Shown: piece after piece, positions 44,567 through 53,025 of the stretch
Numbering within the stretch: position 1 is the first letter of the stretch
How the letters are laid out: the number at the start of each line of letters is the position of its first letter
Origin: Amphibacillus xylanus NBRC 15112
GTDB taxonomy: Bacteria; Bacillota; Bacilli; Bacillales; Amphibacillaceae
Direction of reading: 5' to 3'
Length of the DNA stretch: 64,000 nt
Assembly: GCF_000307165.1 (NCBI RefSeq)
Contig: NC_018704.1
Location: 2,418,001-2,482,000 of the forward strand
Program-made: the position numbers and the translations under genes
Notes under the pieces: generated by a model
Database searches by the model: none
The model's input: only the letters and a program-made list of their open reading frames with translations
Told to the model about the DNA's origin: nothing

Positions 44567-45277
44567 TTAAAAATCATCACGTGCTTGGCGTAATTTGATA
44601 AATTGTTCAAGAGTTTCTGCTTGGAGGAGTAGATTTATTTTCTTTTCTCTTCCTATTGTCGATGGTAATGTGGGTTTACCAGTTTTTCTTAACGCTCTCA
44701 CCTCATCTAACGCGACTAATACGTGCTGATTAGCTGGTTCGATAGATTGAGCAAAGCGTAGATTCGTTTCTGTATATTCATGAGCTGGGTATACACGCAC
44801 AATGTTATCAAGCTGTTTGAATTTCTGCAGCGACAAAAATTGTGCTTGATAATCGCCGGTAAAAACACGACCAGTTCCAGCTGAAAATAGTGAATCACCA
44901 CAAAATAGAGCTTCATCGATTAAGTAACTAATATGACCTTCTGTATGGCCTGGTGTGTCCAATACAGTCACTGTTCGCCCAAATAATTTAAACGAATCGC
45001 CTTCCTTTAATACATACTGACTTAGAGGTTGAGTTTCCGCAGGTCCATGTACTGGGGTATTAGGATATTCAGCTAAAATTTGCTCGACCCCGCCAGTATG
45101 ATCATCATGATTATGCGTTAGCAAAATGGCGCTTAAGCTTTTCTGTTCATTATATAGATAATCTAAAACACCCTTTGCCTCACCAGGATCAACGACGACA
45201 ACCTGTGAATCTTGCTCGACTACCCAAATATAATTATCTTTGAATGCATTGATTGGATGAATGTTCACTTTTATCAC
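44567..45277 (-). CDS. gloB: Hydroxyacylglutathione hydrolase-type metallo-beta-lactamase (glyoxalase II)
   Basis: This 236-residue enzyme hydrolyses S-lactoyl-thiols in methylglyoxal detoxification. The binuclear metal site is T54-HNHDDH-G, with further ligands in DTPGHTEGH, GDSLFSAGTGR and the late HEYT. A C-terminal HAGH domain (YTETNLRFAQSIEP and LRKTGKPTLPSTIGREKKIN) is present, so this is true glyoxalase II rather than a short paralogue. Bacilli lack glutathione and may use bacillithiol. The gene is divergent from the staygreen gene. Confidence 0.93.
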   Translation of the reverse strand: MIKVNIHPINAFKDNYIWVVEQDSQVVVVDPGEAKGVLDYLYNEQKSLSAILLTHNHDDHTGGVEQILAEYPNTPVHGPAETQPLSQYVLKEGDSFKLFGRTVTVLDTPGHTEGHISYLIDEALFCGDSLFSAGTGRVFTGDYQAQFLSLQKFKQLDNIVRVYPAHEYTETNLRFAQSIEPANQHVLVALDEVRALRKTGKPTLPSTIGREKKINLLLQAETLEQFIKLRQARDDF

Positions 45278-45424
45278 TCCTTGGTAATAGTATACAACTT
45301 CCTCTATTATCCTTCTATTAAATCGATACCTTATAAGCTCCTAAAGCCAAATAAAAAAATATTACGCTCACGAACCGAATCTGGTTATTCGCATATTGAT
45401 AACTATATGATGGGAGTTGATAAT

Positions 45425-45889
45425 TTGAGTACATTTAATCCTGAAAAACTTTCTGTTAACTTTATTAATGAAACAACCTTAACCCAACCTGTAATACCAA
45501 GGCGTTACACGCTAACACACTCTGATGTTACTGGTGAATTATTTTTGGATATTGGGACCAATTTTGCATGGGAAAAAATTAACCCTACACGTGATGAAGT
45601 TTTAGGGGAGTGGAGATTAGATGAGCATTGTTTATGGTTCTTTATCAACATCTATATTGATCAAGGTGAGTTTCCAATTGATGCAGCTCGTAAAAGAAAT
45701 GAGATCTTCAAACGAGAGCTCCCTACTGCTTTAACTGCAATTAGATATGGTGACAGAGCGTTATTTACTGCACATCCATATCTTGATCATGCACCGATCC
45801 TCATTCAATTTAACTCACAACATGACAGTCTTAAAACACTTGAGAATTGGGGAACATTTAAGCATTTCACCGAACCTAATGTTAGATAA
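45425..45889 (+). CDS. Staygreen (SGR)-family protein
   Basis: The product has about 155 residues. It begins STFNPEKLSVNFI, then PRRYTLTHSDVTGELFLDIG, RDEVLGEWRL, RNEIFKRELPTALTAIRYGD and LDHAPILIQFNS, the order seen in the Staygreen family shared by plants and Bacillaceae. Plant SGR removes Mg from chlorophyll a; the bacterial role is unknown in non-phototrophs. I chose the TTG at 45425 because GGGAG lies eight bases upstream; a longer upstream frame lacks a ribosome-binding site and has atypical composition. Confidence 0.85.
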   Translation: MSTFNPEKLSVNFINETTLTQPVIPRRYTLTHSDVTGELFLDIGTNFAWEKINPTRDEVLGEWRLDEHCLWFFINIYIDQGEFPIDAARKRNEIFKRELPTALTAIRYGDRALFTAHPYLDHAPILIQFNSQHDSLKTLENWGTFKHFTEPNVR

Positions 45890-45991
45890 TTTTTTTATGA
45901 AAAATTCACCCATCGTTAGTTGCAAAAGTTCATCATGATACCGGTTCTCGCCTAATCTCAGTTTGCTAATCTGGCATGCTGACAATAACAC

Positions 45992-46025
45992 AGAGCCTAA
46001 ATCAAGTAATTTTGACTTAGGCTCT
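45992..46025. repeat. Terminator-like inverted repeat
   Basis: AGAGCCTAA-TCAA pairs with TTGA-TTAGGCTCT with one mismatch. It could end the staygreen transcript or the truncated helicase transcript from the other side. T-runs are weak. Confidence 0.5.
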
Positions 46026-46053
46026 CACTCCGTCACACAAATCTATTTAACGA

Positions 46054-46137
46054 CTAACTTTCATCTTCTCTTGAATGTATAAACGATATCATTTCTCTTG
46101 CAGCGTAGGAAAGATATTTATCCTTCTTAAATATCCG
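46054..46137 (-). pseudogene. C-terminal tail of a LysR-like gene
   Basis: A minus-strand frame ending at a TAG at 46054 encodes KKDKYLSYAAREMISFIHS and ends REDES. This pattern (aromatic-Leu-Ser-x-Ala-Ala-Arg-x-Phe-Ile) is typical of the last helix of LysR-type regulators. It begins in a different frame exactly where the helicase frame ends, so the two genes seem joined by a deletion. The fragment is about 27 codons and cannot function. Confidence 0.45.
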
Positions 46138-46639
46138 TTACTTGGTCAATAAACCCCATATTAAGCATTTCATCAGCTTCATCGATTACGAGATAGTTAA
46201 TTTTCTCAAGGGGTAAAGTGCCTTTACCAATATGGTCTAAAATTCGTCCCGGCGTCCCTACAACGACATGCATCTTCTGATTTAATTCTAATTTTTGTTT
46301 TGCAAATGGTTGCTTGCCGTAAATAGCTGTCGCTTTAATTCGTTTGTACCTACCAATGTTAATAAAGTCATCTTTTACTTGAGCAGCAAGCTCTCTAGTC
46401 GGTGTTAAAATTAACGCTTGTGGCTTATTCTCTAACCAATCAATTGATTCACAAATAGGAATGGCATATGACGCTGTCTTACCACTGCCTGTTTGTGACT
46501 TAACCACTAAATCACGCTTTGCTAACATTAGTGGAATCACTTGACTCTGTACTTCTGTTGGATGGTCATACGCTAACTTAGACAACGAATCAATAATCTC
46601 ATTACTCAACTCAAATTCTCGAAAGTTTTTCTCATTCAT
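46127..46639 (-). pseudogene. DEAD-box RNA helicase, truncated after motif II
   Basis: The 170-residue product has the Q motif ([24 protein letters not shown]), motif I SQTGSGKT, motif Ia PTRELAAQ, motif Ib GTPGRI and motif II DEAD. It then stops after [10 protein letters not shown]. Full-length members of this DbpA/YxiN-like group have about 480 residues; motif III (SAT), the whole second RecA domain and the RNA-binding tail are missing. It cannot be an active helicase. A LysR-like tail follows in another frame, suggesting a deletion junction near 46130-46140. Confidence 0.85.
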
Positions 46640-46691
46640 GATTTACCCTCATTCTCTCAGATCTATTCTCGTACAAATACGCTTTCTGAAA

Positions 46692-46734
46692 AAATAAAAA
46701 TATGGCTTAGATGTTCTCTTCTCTAAGCCATATT
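46692..46734 (-). terminator. Terminator of the potABCD operon
   Basis: AATATGGCTTAGA (46699-46711) pairs perfectly with TCTAAGCCATATT (46722-46734), followed by a T-run on the minus strand. Confidence 0.93.
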
Positions 46735-46738
46735 GTAA

Positions 46739-47812
46739 TCAATTTTTATGCATTTTAAATTGTAAAAATAATTCATTGTATAGGCTAAGCATTTCTCTTC
46801 CAAGGTTCTCATATACCTCTAGTCGTTCTGTTAACTCAGCTGGCGGATAAAAGCGTTCGTCCCCTACCATCTCTTCTGGTAATAATTCTATAGCTGATTG
46901 ATTCGGTGTTGAGTAGCTGACATACTCTGTATTTAATGCTGCAATTTCAGGATCAAGCATAAAGTTGATAAATTGGTGGGCGCCCTCGATATTATCGGCC
47001 GTTTTAGGTATAACCATATTATCAAACCACAAGTTCGATCCTTCTTCTGGGACGACGTATGTTAACGCCTCATTTTCCCACATAATATCTCTTGCATCAC
47101 CAGACCAAGCAATTGAAACAGCCGCTTCATTGTTAGCCATAAGCAGCTTGTTCTCGTCACCTACAATCGCTTTAACATTTGGCGTTAATGTGTTGAGTTT
47201 TTCCAATGCCTCGTCTAAATGATCGCGATTCGTATCGTTAAGTGAATAGCCTAATGAATTTAGCCCCATTCCAATCACTTCACGAGCTCCATCAATAAGT
47301 AAAATCCCGTTTTCTAAATCTGGATCCCACAAATCATTCCAACTTGTAAAGCTTTTGTCTGGTAGTAGTTCAGGGTTAAATAAAATACCGACTGTTCCCC
47401 AGAAATACGGGACAGAGTATTTATTACCTTCATCAAAGGGTAAATCCATAAAACGTTCATCAATATGAATTAAATTTGGTAGCTTTTCATGATCTAAAGG
47501 AATTAACAGATCTTCCTCCATCATTTTCTCAATCATATATTCTGAAGGGACAGCAATATCATATGTCGTACCACCTTGCTGAATTTTAGTTAGCATCGCT
47601 TCATTAGAATCAAACGTCTCATATATAACCGTTATACCCGTTTCCTCTTCAAATTGACTGACCAAATCCATATCAATGTAATCGCCCCAGTTGAAGACAG
47701 TCAACGTGTCAGCACCGGAATAGCCCTTCGCTGCATTTAGACGGTTAATAACTAGAAGCAAAAGACTTGAAACTAGCACAATCCCAACAAAAGCAGTCAT
47801 AATTTTTTTCAT
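46739..47812 (-). CDS. potD: Spermidine/putrescine ABC transporter substrate-binding protein
   Basis: This 357-residue periplasmic-binding-type protein binds polyamines. Signatures are LTVFNWGDYIDMDLV, YDIAVPSEYMIEKM, YSVPYFWGTVGI and MVIPKTADNIEGAHQFINFMLDP. The N-terminus is a hydrophobic helix (MKKIMTAFVGIVLVSSLLLL) but has no lipobox Cys, so it is probably held by an uncleaved anchor rather than by lipid; most Gram-positive PotD proteins are lipoproteins. Its ATG overlaps the potC stop, with GGGAGG upstream. Confidence 0.94.
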   Translation of the reverse strand: MKKIMTAFVGIVLVSSLLLLVINRLNAAKGYSGADTLTVFNWGDYIDMDLVSQFEEETGITVIYETFDSNEAMLTKIQQGGTTYDIAVPSEYMIEKMMEEDLLIPLDHEKLPNLIHIDERFMDLPFDEGNKYSVPYFWGTVGILFNPELLPDKSFTSWNDLWDPDLENGILLIDGAREVIGMGLNSLGYSLNDTNRDHLDEALEKLNTLTPNVKAIVGDENKLLMANNEAAVSIAWSGDARDIMWENEALTYVVPEEGSNLWFDNMVIPKTADNIEGAHQFINFMLDPEIAALNTEYVSYSTPNQSAIELLPEEMVGDERFYPPAELTERLEVYENLGREMLSLYNELFLQFKMHKN

Positions 47813-48606
47813 CGTCTTAACCCTCCCAATTTAATACCGCCACGTTGGGAAATGAGATAATAGATTCCCACAAGAATGAGGGTAAAGAAGAATAATATTG
47901 TTGATAAGGCGTTAATGTGTAATGAAATGCCTTGTCGCGCCATTGAGTAAATTTCAACTGATAGCGTAGAAAAACCGTTACCCGTTACGAAAAATGTAAC
48001 TGCAAAGTCATCTAGTGAGTACGTTAATGCCATAAAGAAACCAGCAAAAATCCCTGGTGTAATGTAAGGAATAATAACTTTTGTAAATACACCTATTCTC
48101 GTCGCTCCTAAATCTCTTGCCGCATCAATTAACGTCGGGTTCATCTCAATCAGCTTCGGAAGAACCATTAATACGACAATTGGAATACAAAAGGCAATGT
48201 GTGATAGCAATACCGAGTAGAAACCTAACCTAATACCAGCGATCGTAAATAATATCAAAAACGATGCACCAATAATAACGTCAGGGCTTACCATAAGCAC
48301 ATTATTCAAGCCGATAATTGTACTTTTACTTCTTTTTAGATGGTAAATCCAAATCGCACCAAATGTGCCAATAATTGTAGCAAATAGTGCTGATAACAAT
48401 GCAATAACAAGCGTGTTCAAAACAATAATTAATAATCGCGTATCACCGAGTAATTCTTTGTACCAATCCAGTGTAAAGCCTTCAAAGCTACTCATCGAAC
48501 CGCCACTATTAAAGGAGTAAATCACGAGATAAATAATTGGTGCATAAAGAACGAAGATCACAATAGTTAAAAATATCTTAGCTGCTGGTGAAGTTTTTGC
48601 TTGCAT
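47809..48606 (-). CDS. potC: Spermidine/putrescine ABC transporter permease
   Basis: This roughly 265-residue permease has six helices and the EAA-type loop DAARDLGATRIGVFTKVIIPYITPGI, which contacts PotA. NSGGSMSSFEGFTLDWYKEL after the first helix is typical of PotC. I chose the ATG at 48606 because GCGAGG lies eight bases before it. It overlaps the potB end and is coupled to potD by an ATGA overlap. Confidence 0.94.
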   Translation of the reverse strand: MQAKTSPAAKIFLTIVIFVLYAPIIYLVIYSFNSGGSMSSFEGFTLDWYKELLGDTRLLIIVLNTLVIALLSALFATIIGTFGAIWIYHLKRSKSTIIGLNNVLMVSPDVIIGASFLILFTIAGIRLGFYSVLLSHIAFCIPIVVLMVLPKLIEMNPTLIDAARDLGATRIGVFTKVIIPYITPGIFAGFFMALTYSLDDFAVTFFVTGNGFSTLSVEIYSMARQGISLHINALSTILFFFTLILVGIYYLISQRGGIKLGGLRR

Positions 48607-48607
48607 C

Positions 48608-49411
48608 TTATGCACCTCGCTTTCTAAATCCAGTAATCCGAATAATAATAAACATAATTAAAATAAGGAATACGGCAATCGTAGACCCCATCCCCCAGTC
48701 TTGCGTCACAAGAAAATGCTGCTCAATTGCTGTTCCAAGTGTAATAACACGGTTTCCTGCAATCAATCGCGTTAACATAAATAATGATAGTGCCGGAATA
48801 AAGACAACCTGACAACCAATTTTCACCCCTTCAAGTGTCAGCGGGAAAATAACACGTCTAAATGTCGTCCGTCTTGAAGCACCTAAATCGTGTGAAGCAT
48901 CAATTAATGCTGGGTTTAAGCCATTAATGGCATTAAATATCGGTAAAATCATAAATGGAATGAAATTATAGACCGCGACAAACACAAAACTAAAATCAGT
49001 AAACAATAGTTGCCTTGAGCCAATACCAATCCATTCAAGAATATAGTTAGCTGCTCCATACGCACCAAATATCCCGATAAAAGCATAAGCCTTTAACAAT
49101 AGATTCACCCATGATGGTACGATAATTAATAATAACCATAGCTGCTTATGCTTTGTCTTCGATAAGAAATAAGCAGTTGGATAAGACACAAGCAACGAAA
49201 TTGCCGTAATAATAAATGCATACCAAAATGAGCTAATCGTTAGCTTTAAATAGACAGGTGTAAAAAAGCGCTGATAATTTATGAGAGAAAACTCACCATG
49301 AATATCAAAAAATGAATAGTAGAGTAATAATAAAATCGGTGCTACTACAAATATAAGAACCCATACAGCATAAGGAACCATATACAAGTTACGAATGAAT
49401 TTATTGTTCAA
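48608..49411 (-). CDS. potB: Spermidine/putrescine ABC transporter permease
   Basis: This roughly 267-residue permease has six helices, with [20 protein letters not shown] after the first helix and the loop [27 protein letters not shown] favour a TTG at 49411 because GGAGG lies nine bases upstream; the ATG at 49420 directly abuts that GGAGG and cannot use it. The start overlaps the last codons of potA. Confidence 0.92.
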   Translation of the reverse strand: MNNKFIRNLYMVPYAVWVLIFVVAPILLLLYYSFFDIHGEFSLINYQRFFTPVYLKLTISSFWYAFIITAISLLVSYPTAYFLSKTKHKQLWLLLIIVPSWVNLLLKAYAFIGIFGAYGAANYILEWIGIGSRQLLFTDFSFVFVAVYNFIPFMILPIFNAINGLNPALIDASHDLGASRRTTFRRVIFPLTLEGVKIGCQVVFIPALSLFMLTRLIAGNRVITLGTAIEQHFLVTQDWGMGSTIAVFLILIMFIIIRITGFRKRGA

Positions 49412-50510
49412 TTTCTTCATCCTCCGTATACTGCTCGATCCGACGATCAAAGTCTTCTTCGCGTTCATTAAAACGCATGACGTGAATATTACCTGCTTCA
49501 AAGTCTAAGCCGATCTTGTCACCAACCTGAATTTTCTTAGTTGTATGTACGAGCCACTCATTACCTTCAAGGTCGCGACATTGTGCTTCATAATGAACGC
49601 CTCTAAATAGTCTGGAGGTAACAATAACATTCAATTTCCCTTGGCCTTCTGGTTTAACTTCTAAATCCTCTGGACGAATAACAATTTCAACAGGTTCATT
49701 TTTATTCATACCGCCGTCGACACAGTCGAATCGCTTACCAGCAAACTCAACGACAAAGTCTTCGATCATCTTTCCTTCAATAATATTCGATTCCCCAATG
49801 AAATCCGCTACAAACCGGTTAATTGGCTCGTCATAGATATCAATCGGTGTACCACTTTGTTGAATTTTCCCCTTATTAAGGACAAAAATCTCATCTGACA
49901 TTGCTAACGCCTCTTCTTGATCATGCGTAACAAAAATAAACGTAATCCCAAGACGACGTTGAATTTCTCGTAATTCATATTGCATCTGTGTACGTAATTT
50001 CAAATCTAATGCCGATAAAGGCTCATCAAGTAAGATTACCTCTGGCTCATTCACAATCGCACGGGCAATTGCGACACGTTGTTTTTGACCACCAGAAAGC
50101 TCGTTGATTTCCCGATTTTCATAGCCATCTAAGTTCACGAAAGTCAGTGCCTCTTTTACTTTTTGTTTAATGGCTGACTCTTTTAATTTCTTAATTCGCA
50201 ATCCGAAAGCTACGTTTTCAAATACATTCAAATGTGGGAATAAAGCGTAATCTTGAAACACCGTATTCACCTGACGTTTATGCGCTGGAAGATGATTAAT
50301 TTTCTTACCGTAGAATAAAATATCTCCTTCTGTCGGCTCAATAAATCCCGCAATTAAACGTAGGATTGTAGTCTTTCCGCAACCTGACGGACCAAGCAGC
50401 GTATAAAACTTACCACGTTCAAGTTCAAAACTTACATTATCTATAATTATCGTTTCATCATCAAACTGTTTTGTTACATTACGAAATTGAATAATAGAAT
50501 CATTTTTCAT
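49401..50510 (-). CDS. potA: Spermidine/putrescine ABC transporter ATP-binding protein
   Basis: This 369-residue ATPase energises polyamine uptake. Walker A is GPSGCGKTT, the Q-loop [11 protein letters not shown], the signature [10 protein letters not shown] and Walker [15 protein letters not shown]-terminal TOBE regulatory domain follows ([11 protein letters not shown]). AAGGAGATAGAA precedes the ATG. It is the first gene of a four-gene operon, potA-potB-potC-potD, with all junctions overlapping. Confidence 0.95.
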   Translation of the reverse strand: MKNDSIIQFRNVTKQFDDETIIIDNVSFELERGKFYTLLGPSGCGKTTILRLIAGFIEPTEGDILFYGKKINHLPAHKRQVNTVFQDYALFPHLNVFENVAFGLRIKKLKESAIKQKVKEALTFVNLDGYENREINELSGGQKQRVAIARAIVNEPEVILLDEPLSALDLKLRTQMQYELREIQRRLGITFIFVTHDQEEALAMSDEIFVLNKGKIQQSGTPIDIYDEPINRFVADFIGESNIIEGKMIEDFVVEFAGKRFDCVDGGMNKNEPVEIVIRPEDLEVKPEGQGKLNVIVTSRLFRGVHYEAQCRDLEGNEWLVHTTKKIQVGDKIGLDFEAGNIHVMRFNEREEDFDRRIEQYTEDEEIEQ

Positions 50511-50739
50511 TTCTATCTCCTTATAATAACGTGTTAAAATACAAAGCTATTATACAGTTATTTTATACAAAATAGTATATTTATTTAACAAATATTTTGC
50601 TTGTATTAGTAGTATGCAAAAAGCTACTAAATAACCGAATAGATAGCGTTTGTATTGTATTAAGTTCACCGCTAATTCAGTAAATACCTGCTTTGTTTAC
50701 TATTTTGTTGAGGTTCTTACAGTAAGGCATTTTCGCACG

Positions 50740-50778
50740 AAAAAAAAAGAGGCTATACATTGTTGTATACCCTCTTTT
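50740..50778 (-). terminator. Terminator after the CoA-disulfide reductase gene
   Basis: AAAAGAGG and CCTCTTTT with inner TATAC/GTATA form a stem followed by nine T on the minus strand, just past the stop codon. Confidence 0.92.
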
Positions 50779-50784
50779 ACTAAA

Positions 50785-52479
50785 TTAATTAAAGTTATAA
50801 TTGGTAACTATTTTATCTCTTCCTGATATAAGATCATGATAGTATTCGTAAAGGCTGATGCCTAAATAAGATCCTGAAATATTATATACATGGTCATAGC
50901 CTAAGTGAGTTAATGCCATCACCATATTATAGCTTCGTTGACCAGAACGGCAATGAATATAAACAGGTCGATCTTTAGGTATTTCATCTAATCTGTCTCT
51001 AAATTCACTTAAAGGAATATTAATTGCATTTTTTAAATGACCTGCATTAAATTCATGCGCTTCTCGAGCATCAATGATAAACGCATCACTTTCGACTAAT
51101 TCTCTCACCTCAGATACCTTCACTTCTTTGTATCTACCATGTAATAAATTTAGGCCAACTAATGCAGCATGATTTACGACGTCTTTAGCTGTACCTAGCA
51201 TAGGTGAGTATGTTAATTCTAAATCTTTTAAGTCTTCTAACGTACCGTTCATCGTAATCATTGTTGCCACAACGTCAATTCGTTTATCTACATTTCCTTT
51301 CCCAATCGCTTGTGCCCCTAAAATTCGGCCTGTTGGATATTCATAGATTAACTTAAAATGCAGTGTATGACTATCTGGCATTAAGCCGACTTTATCTTGT
51401 GGCATAATATAAACATAATCATACTTAATGCCTGCTTGCTCAGCTGTTTTAGCATTCAATCCTGTAGAAGCAGCATTCAATTCAAAAACATGAATTGAAG
51501 ATGAACCGATCACACCATTATTACGAATCGGCATGCCATACATATGATCAGCTGCCGCTCTAGCTTGCTTTTGGGCTGGACCAGCTAAAGGTAATCGAGT
51601 TGGTTTTTGTAACAAGCGATGATAGACTTCAATTGCGTCACCTACTGCATAAATATGTTTATCACTTGTTAAATAGTTAGAGTCAACTTTAATTGCATTC
51701 GTCTCACCAATCTCAAGGCCAGCATCCTTCGCTAGGTCTGTTTCTGGTTGAACACCAATAGCTAAAACGACTGCTTGCGCTTCAATTTTCCTACCCGAGT
51801 TAGTAATGATACATTGTTCTGAAATCTCTGCTAATCCATCATTTAATACGAGTTCAACGCCTTGATCAATTAGTTCCTTATGAAGTATCTGCGCCATATC
51901 AGCATCAAATGGTGCCAGCACCTGATTAGCAAACTCAACTAACGTCACATTGTAGCCAGCAAGTCTCAGATTTTCAGCAACTTCAACACCAATAAAGCCC
52001 CCACCCACTACCGCAATATCCTTGATACCATTGTATTTGATATATGCATTTAGTCTCTCAATATCGACAACGTTCCGTACTGTAAAAACATGATCACGAT
52101 TTACGCCTGTTAAATTTGGTCGAATCGGTTTAGCACCAGGTGAAAGAACCAATTTGTCATAACTTTCTTCATACGTTTGATCTGTCAGATAATCTTTAAC
52201 AGTAACAGTTTTCGCATCTCGATTAATTTTAATGACTTCTTGATTAACTCTTGCTTCAATATTGTAGCGTTTTTTAAAAGTCTCTGGTGATGATAACACA
52301 AGCTTTTCACTGTCTTCTATTATCCCACTCAAATGATAAGGTAATGAGCAATTTGAAAAGGATACATGAGGCCCTTTCTCAAACATAATAATTTCTGCAC
52401 GCTCATCTAATCTTCTTACCCGCGCAGCTACAGATGCTCCCCCAGCAACTCCACCAACAATTAGTACTTTTCTCGTCAT
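50785..52479 (-). CDS. CoA-disulfide reductase with C-terminal rhodanese domain
   Basis: The product has 564 residues. The FAD/NAD(P)H disulfide reductase part begins VLIVGGVAGGASVAARVRRL and has the single active Cys44 in SFSNCSLPY. The second Rossmann motif is AVVGGGFIGVEVAENL. A fused rhodanese domain (from about 460) holds Cys510 in HCRSGQRS. Such CDR-RHD proteins reduce CoA disulfide, CoA persulfide or polysulfide and link to sulfide/persulfide balance. It is 11 bp after a single-domain rhodanese gene behind a CstR-like operator. Confidence 0.94.
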   Translation of the reverse strand: MTRKVLIVGGVAGGASVAARVRRLDERAEIIMFEKGPHVSFSNCSLPYHLSGIIEDSEKLVLSSPETFKKRYNIEARVNQEVIKINRDAKTVTVKDYLTDQTYEESYDKLVLSPGAKPIRPNLTGVNRDHVFTVRNVVDIERLNAYIKYNGIKDIAVVGGGFIGVEVAENLRLAGYNVTLVEFANQVLAPFDADMAQILHKELIDQGVELVLNDGLAEISEQCIITNSGRKIEAQAVVLAIGVQPETDLAKDAGLEIGETNAIKVDSNYLTSDKHIYAVGDAIEVYHRLLQKPTRLPLAGPAQKQARAAADHMYGMPIRNNGVIGSSSIHVFELNAASTGLNAKTAEQAGIKYDYVYIMPQDKVGLMPDSHTLHFKLIYEYPTGRILGAQAIGKGNVDKRIDVVATMITMNGTLEDLKDLELTYSPMLGTAKDVVNHAALVGLNLLHGRYKEVKVSEVRELVESDAFIIDAREAHEFNAGHLKNAINIPLSEFRDRLDEIPKDRPVYIHCRSGQRSYNMVMALTHLGYDHVYNISGSYLGISLYEYYHDLISGRDKIVTNYNFN

Positions 52480-52490
52480 AGCTAGCCCTC

Positions 52491-52787
52491 CTATTCTACT
52501 TTACCCGGCCATGCCATCATGCCGCCATTTACATTTGTAACATGATAACCGTGATGAGATAAAAATTCACAAGCACGTGCACTTCTACCGCCTGATTGAC
52601 AGACGATATAGTAGTGACTATTTTTATTCAGTTCACCCAATTCGTGCGCAATTCTACTTAACGCCAAATGCTTTGCACCAGGTATCTTCCCTGTTGACAC
52701 TTCAAAGTCCTCTCTAACATCAATAATCTGCACAGGCTCACCACGGTTCATTTTTTCTTGAAGATCTTTAGCCATTATCGTTTTCAT
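52491..52787 (-). CDS. Single-domain rhodanese
   Basis: This 98-residue sulfurtransferase has DVREDFEVSTGKIPGAKHL and the persulfide-carrying Cys63 in VCQSGGRSAR. It moves sulfane sulfur between thiols and persulfides. It forms an operon with the CDR-rhodanese fusion. AAGGAG is well placed before the ATG. Confidence 0.95.
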   Translation of the reverse strand: MKTIMAKDLQEKMNRGEPVQIIDVREDFEVSTGKIPGAKHLALSRIAHELGELNKNSHYYIVCQSGGRSARACEFLSHHGYHVTNVNGGMMAWPGKVE

Positions 52788-52843
52788 TCTAATTTCACTC
52801 CTTGATTTTCTTATTTTGTAACATGACTGTCAAACTTCTTAAT

Positions 52844-52857
52844 TACCCATAGGGGTA
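52844..52857. promoter_or_regulatory. CsoR/CstR-like operator (downstream copy)
   Basis: TACCCATAGGGGTA has the TACC-N6-GGTA layout and G/C tract recognised by CsoR/CstR-type repressors. It lies between the promoter and the rhodanese gene, within the leader. Confidence 0.6.
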
Positions 52858-52930
52858 TAATTTTTTGTGAAAAATTAGTCGTTACGCTTAACGACAGAAA
52901 TTACATTATAATCTCATTGTATATAGGTAT

Positions 52931-52959
52931 ATTTTATACCCCATATGGTATATTGTCAA
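52931..52959 (-). promoter_or_regulatory. Sigma-A promoter with a CsoR/CstR-like operator in its spacer
   Basis: On the minus strand TTGACA (52959-52954) and TAAAAT (52936-52931) are separated by 17 bases. The spacer contains TACCATATGGGGTA (52950-52937), again TACC-N6-GGTA. Binding there would block RNA polymerase. This is the expected design for persulfide-sensing CstR or copper-sensing CsoR; the rhodanese targets favour CstR. The repressor gene is not in the window. Confidence 0.75.
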
Positions 52960-52991
52960 TTCATATGCTCCAAAACAAAAATTGTAGAACC

Positions 52992-53025
52992 AAAAAAAAG
53001 CAATCGGATAGTATCCGACTGCTTT
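52992..53025 (-). terminator. Terminator after the ABC exporter genes
   Basis: AAAGCA-TCGGATA and TATCCGA-TGCTTT pair with one mismatch, followed by a run of eight T on the minus strand. It overlaps the end of the stop region of the second ABC gene. Confidence 0.92.
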
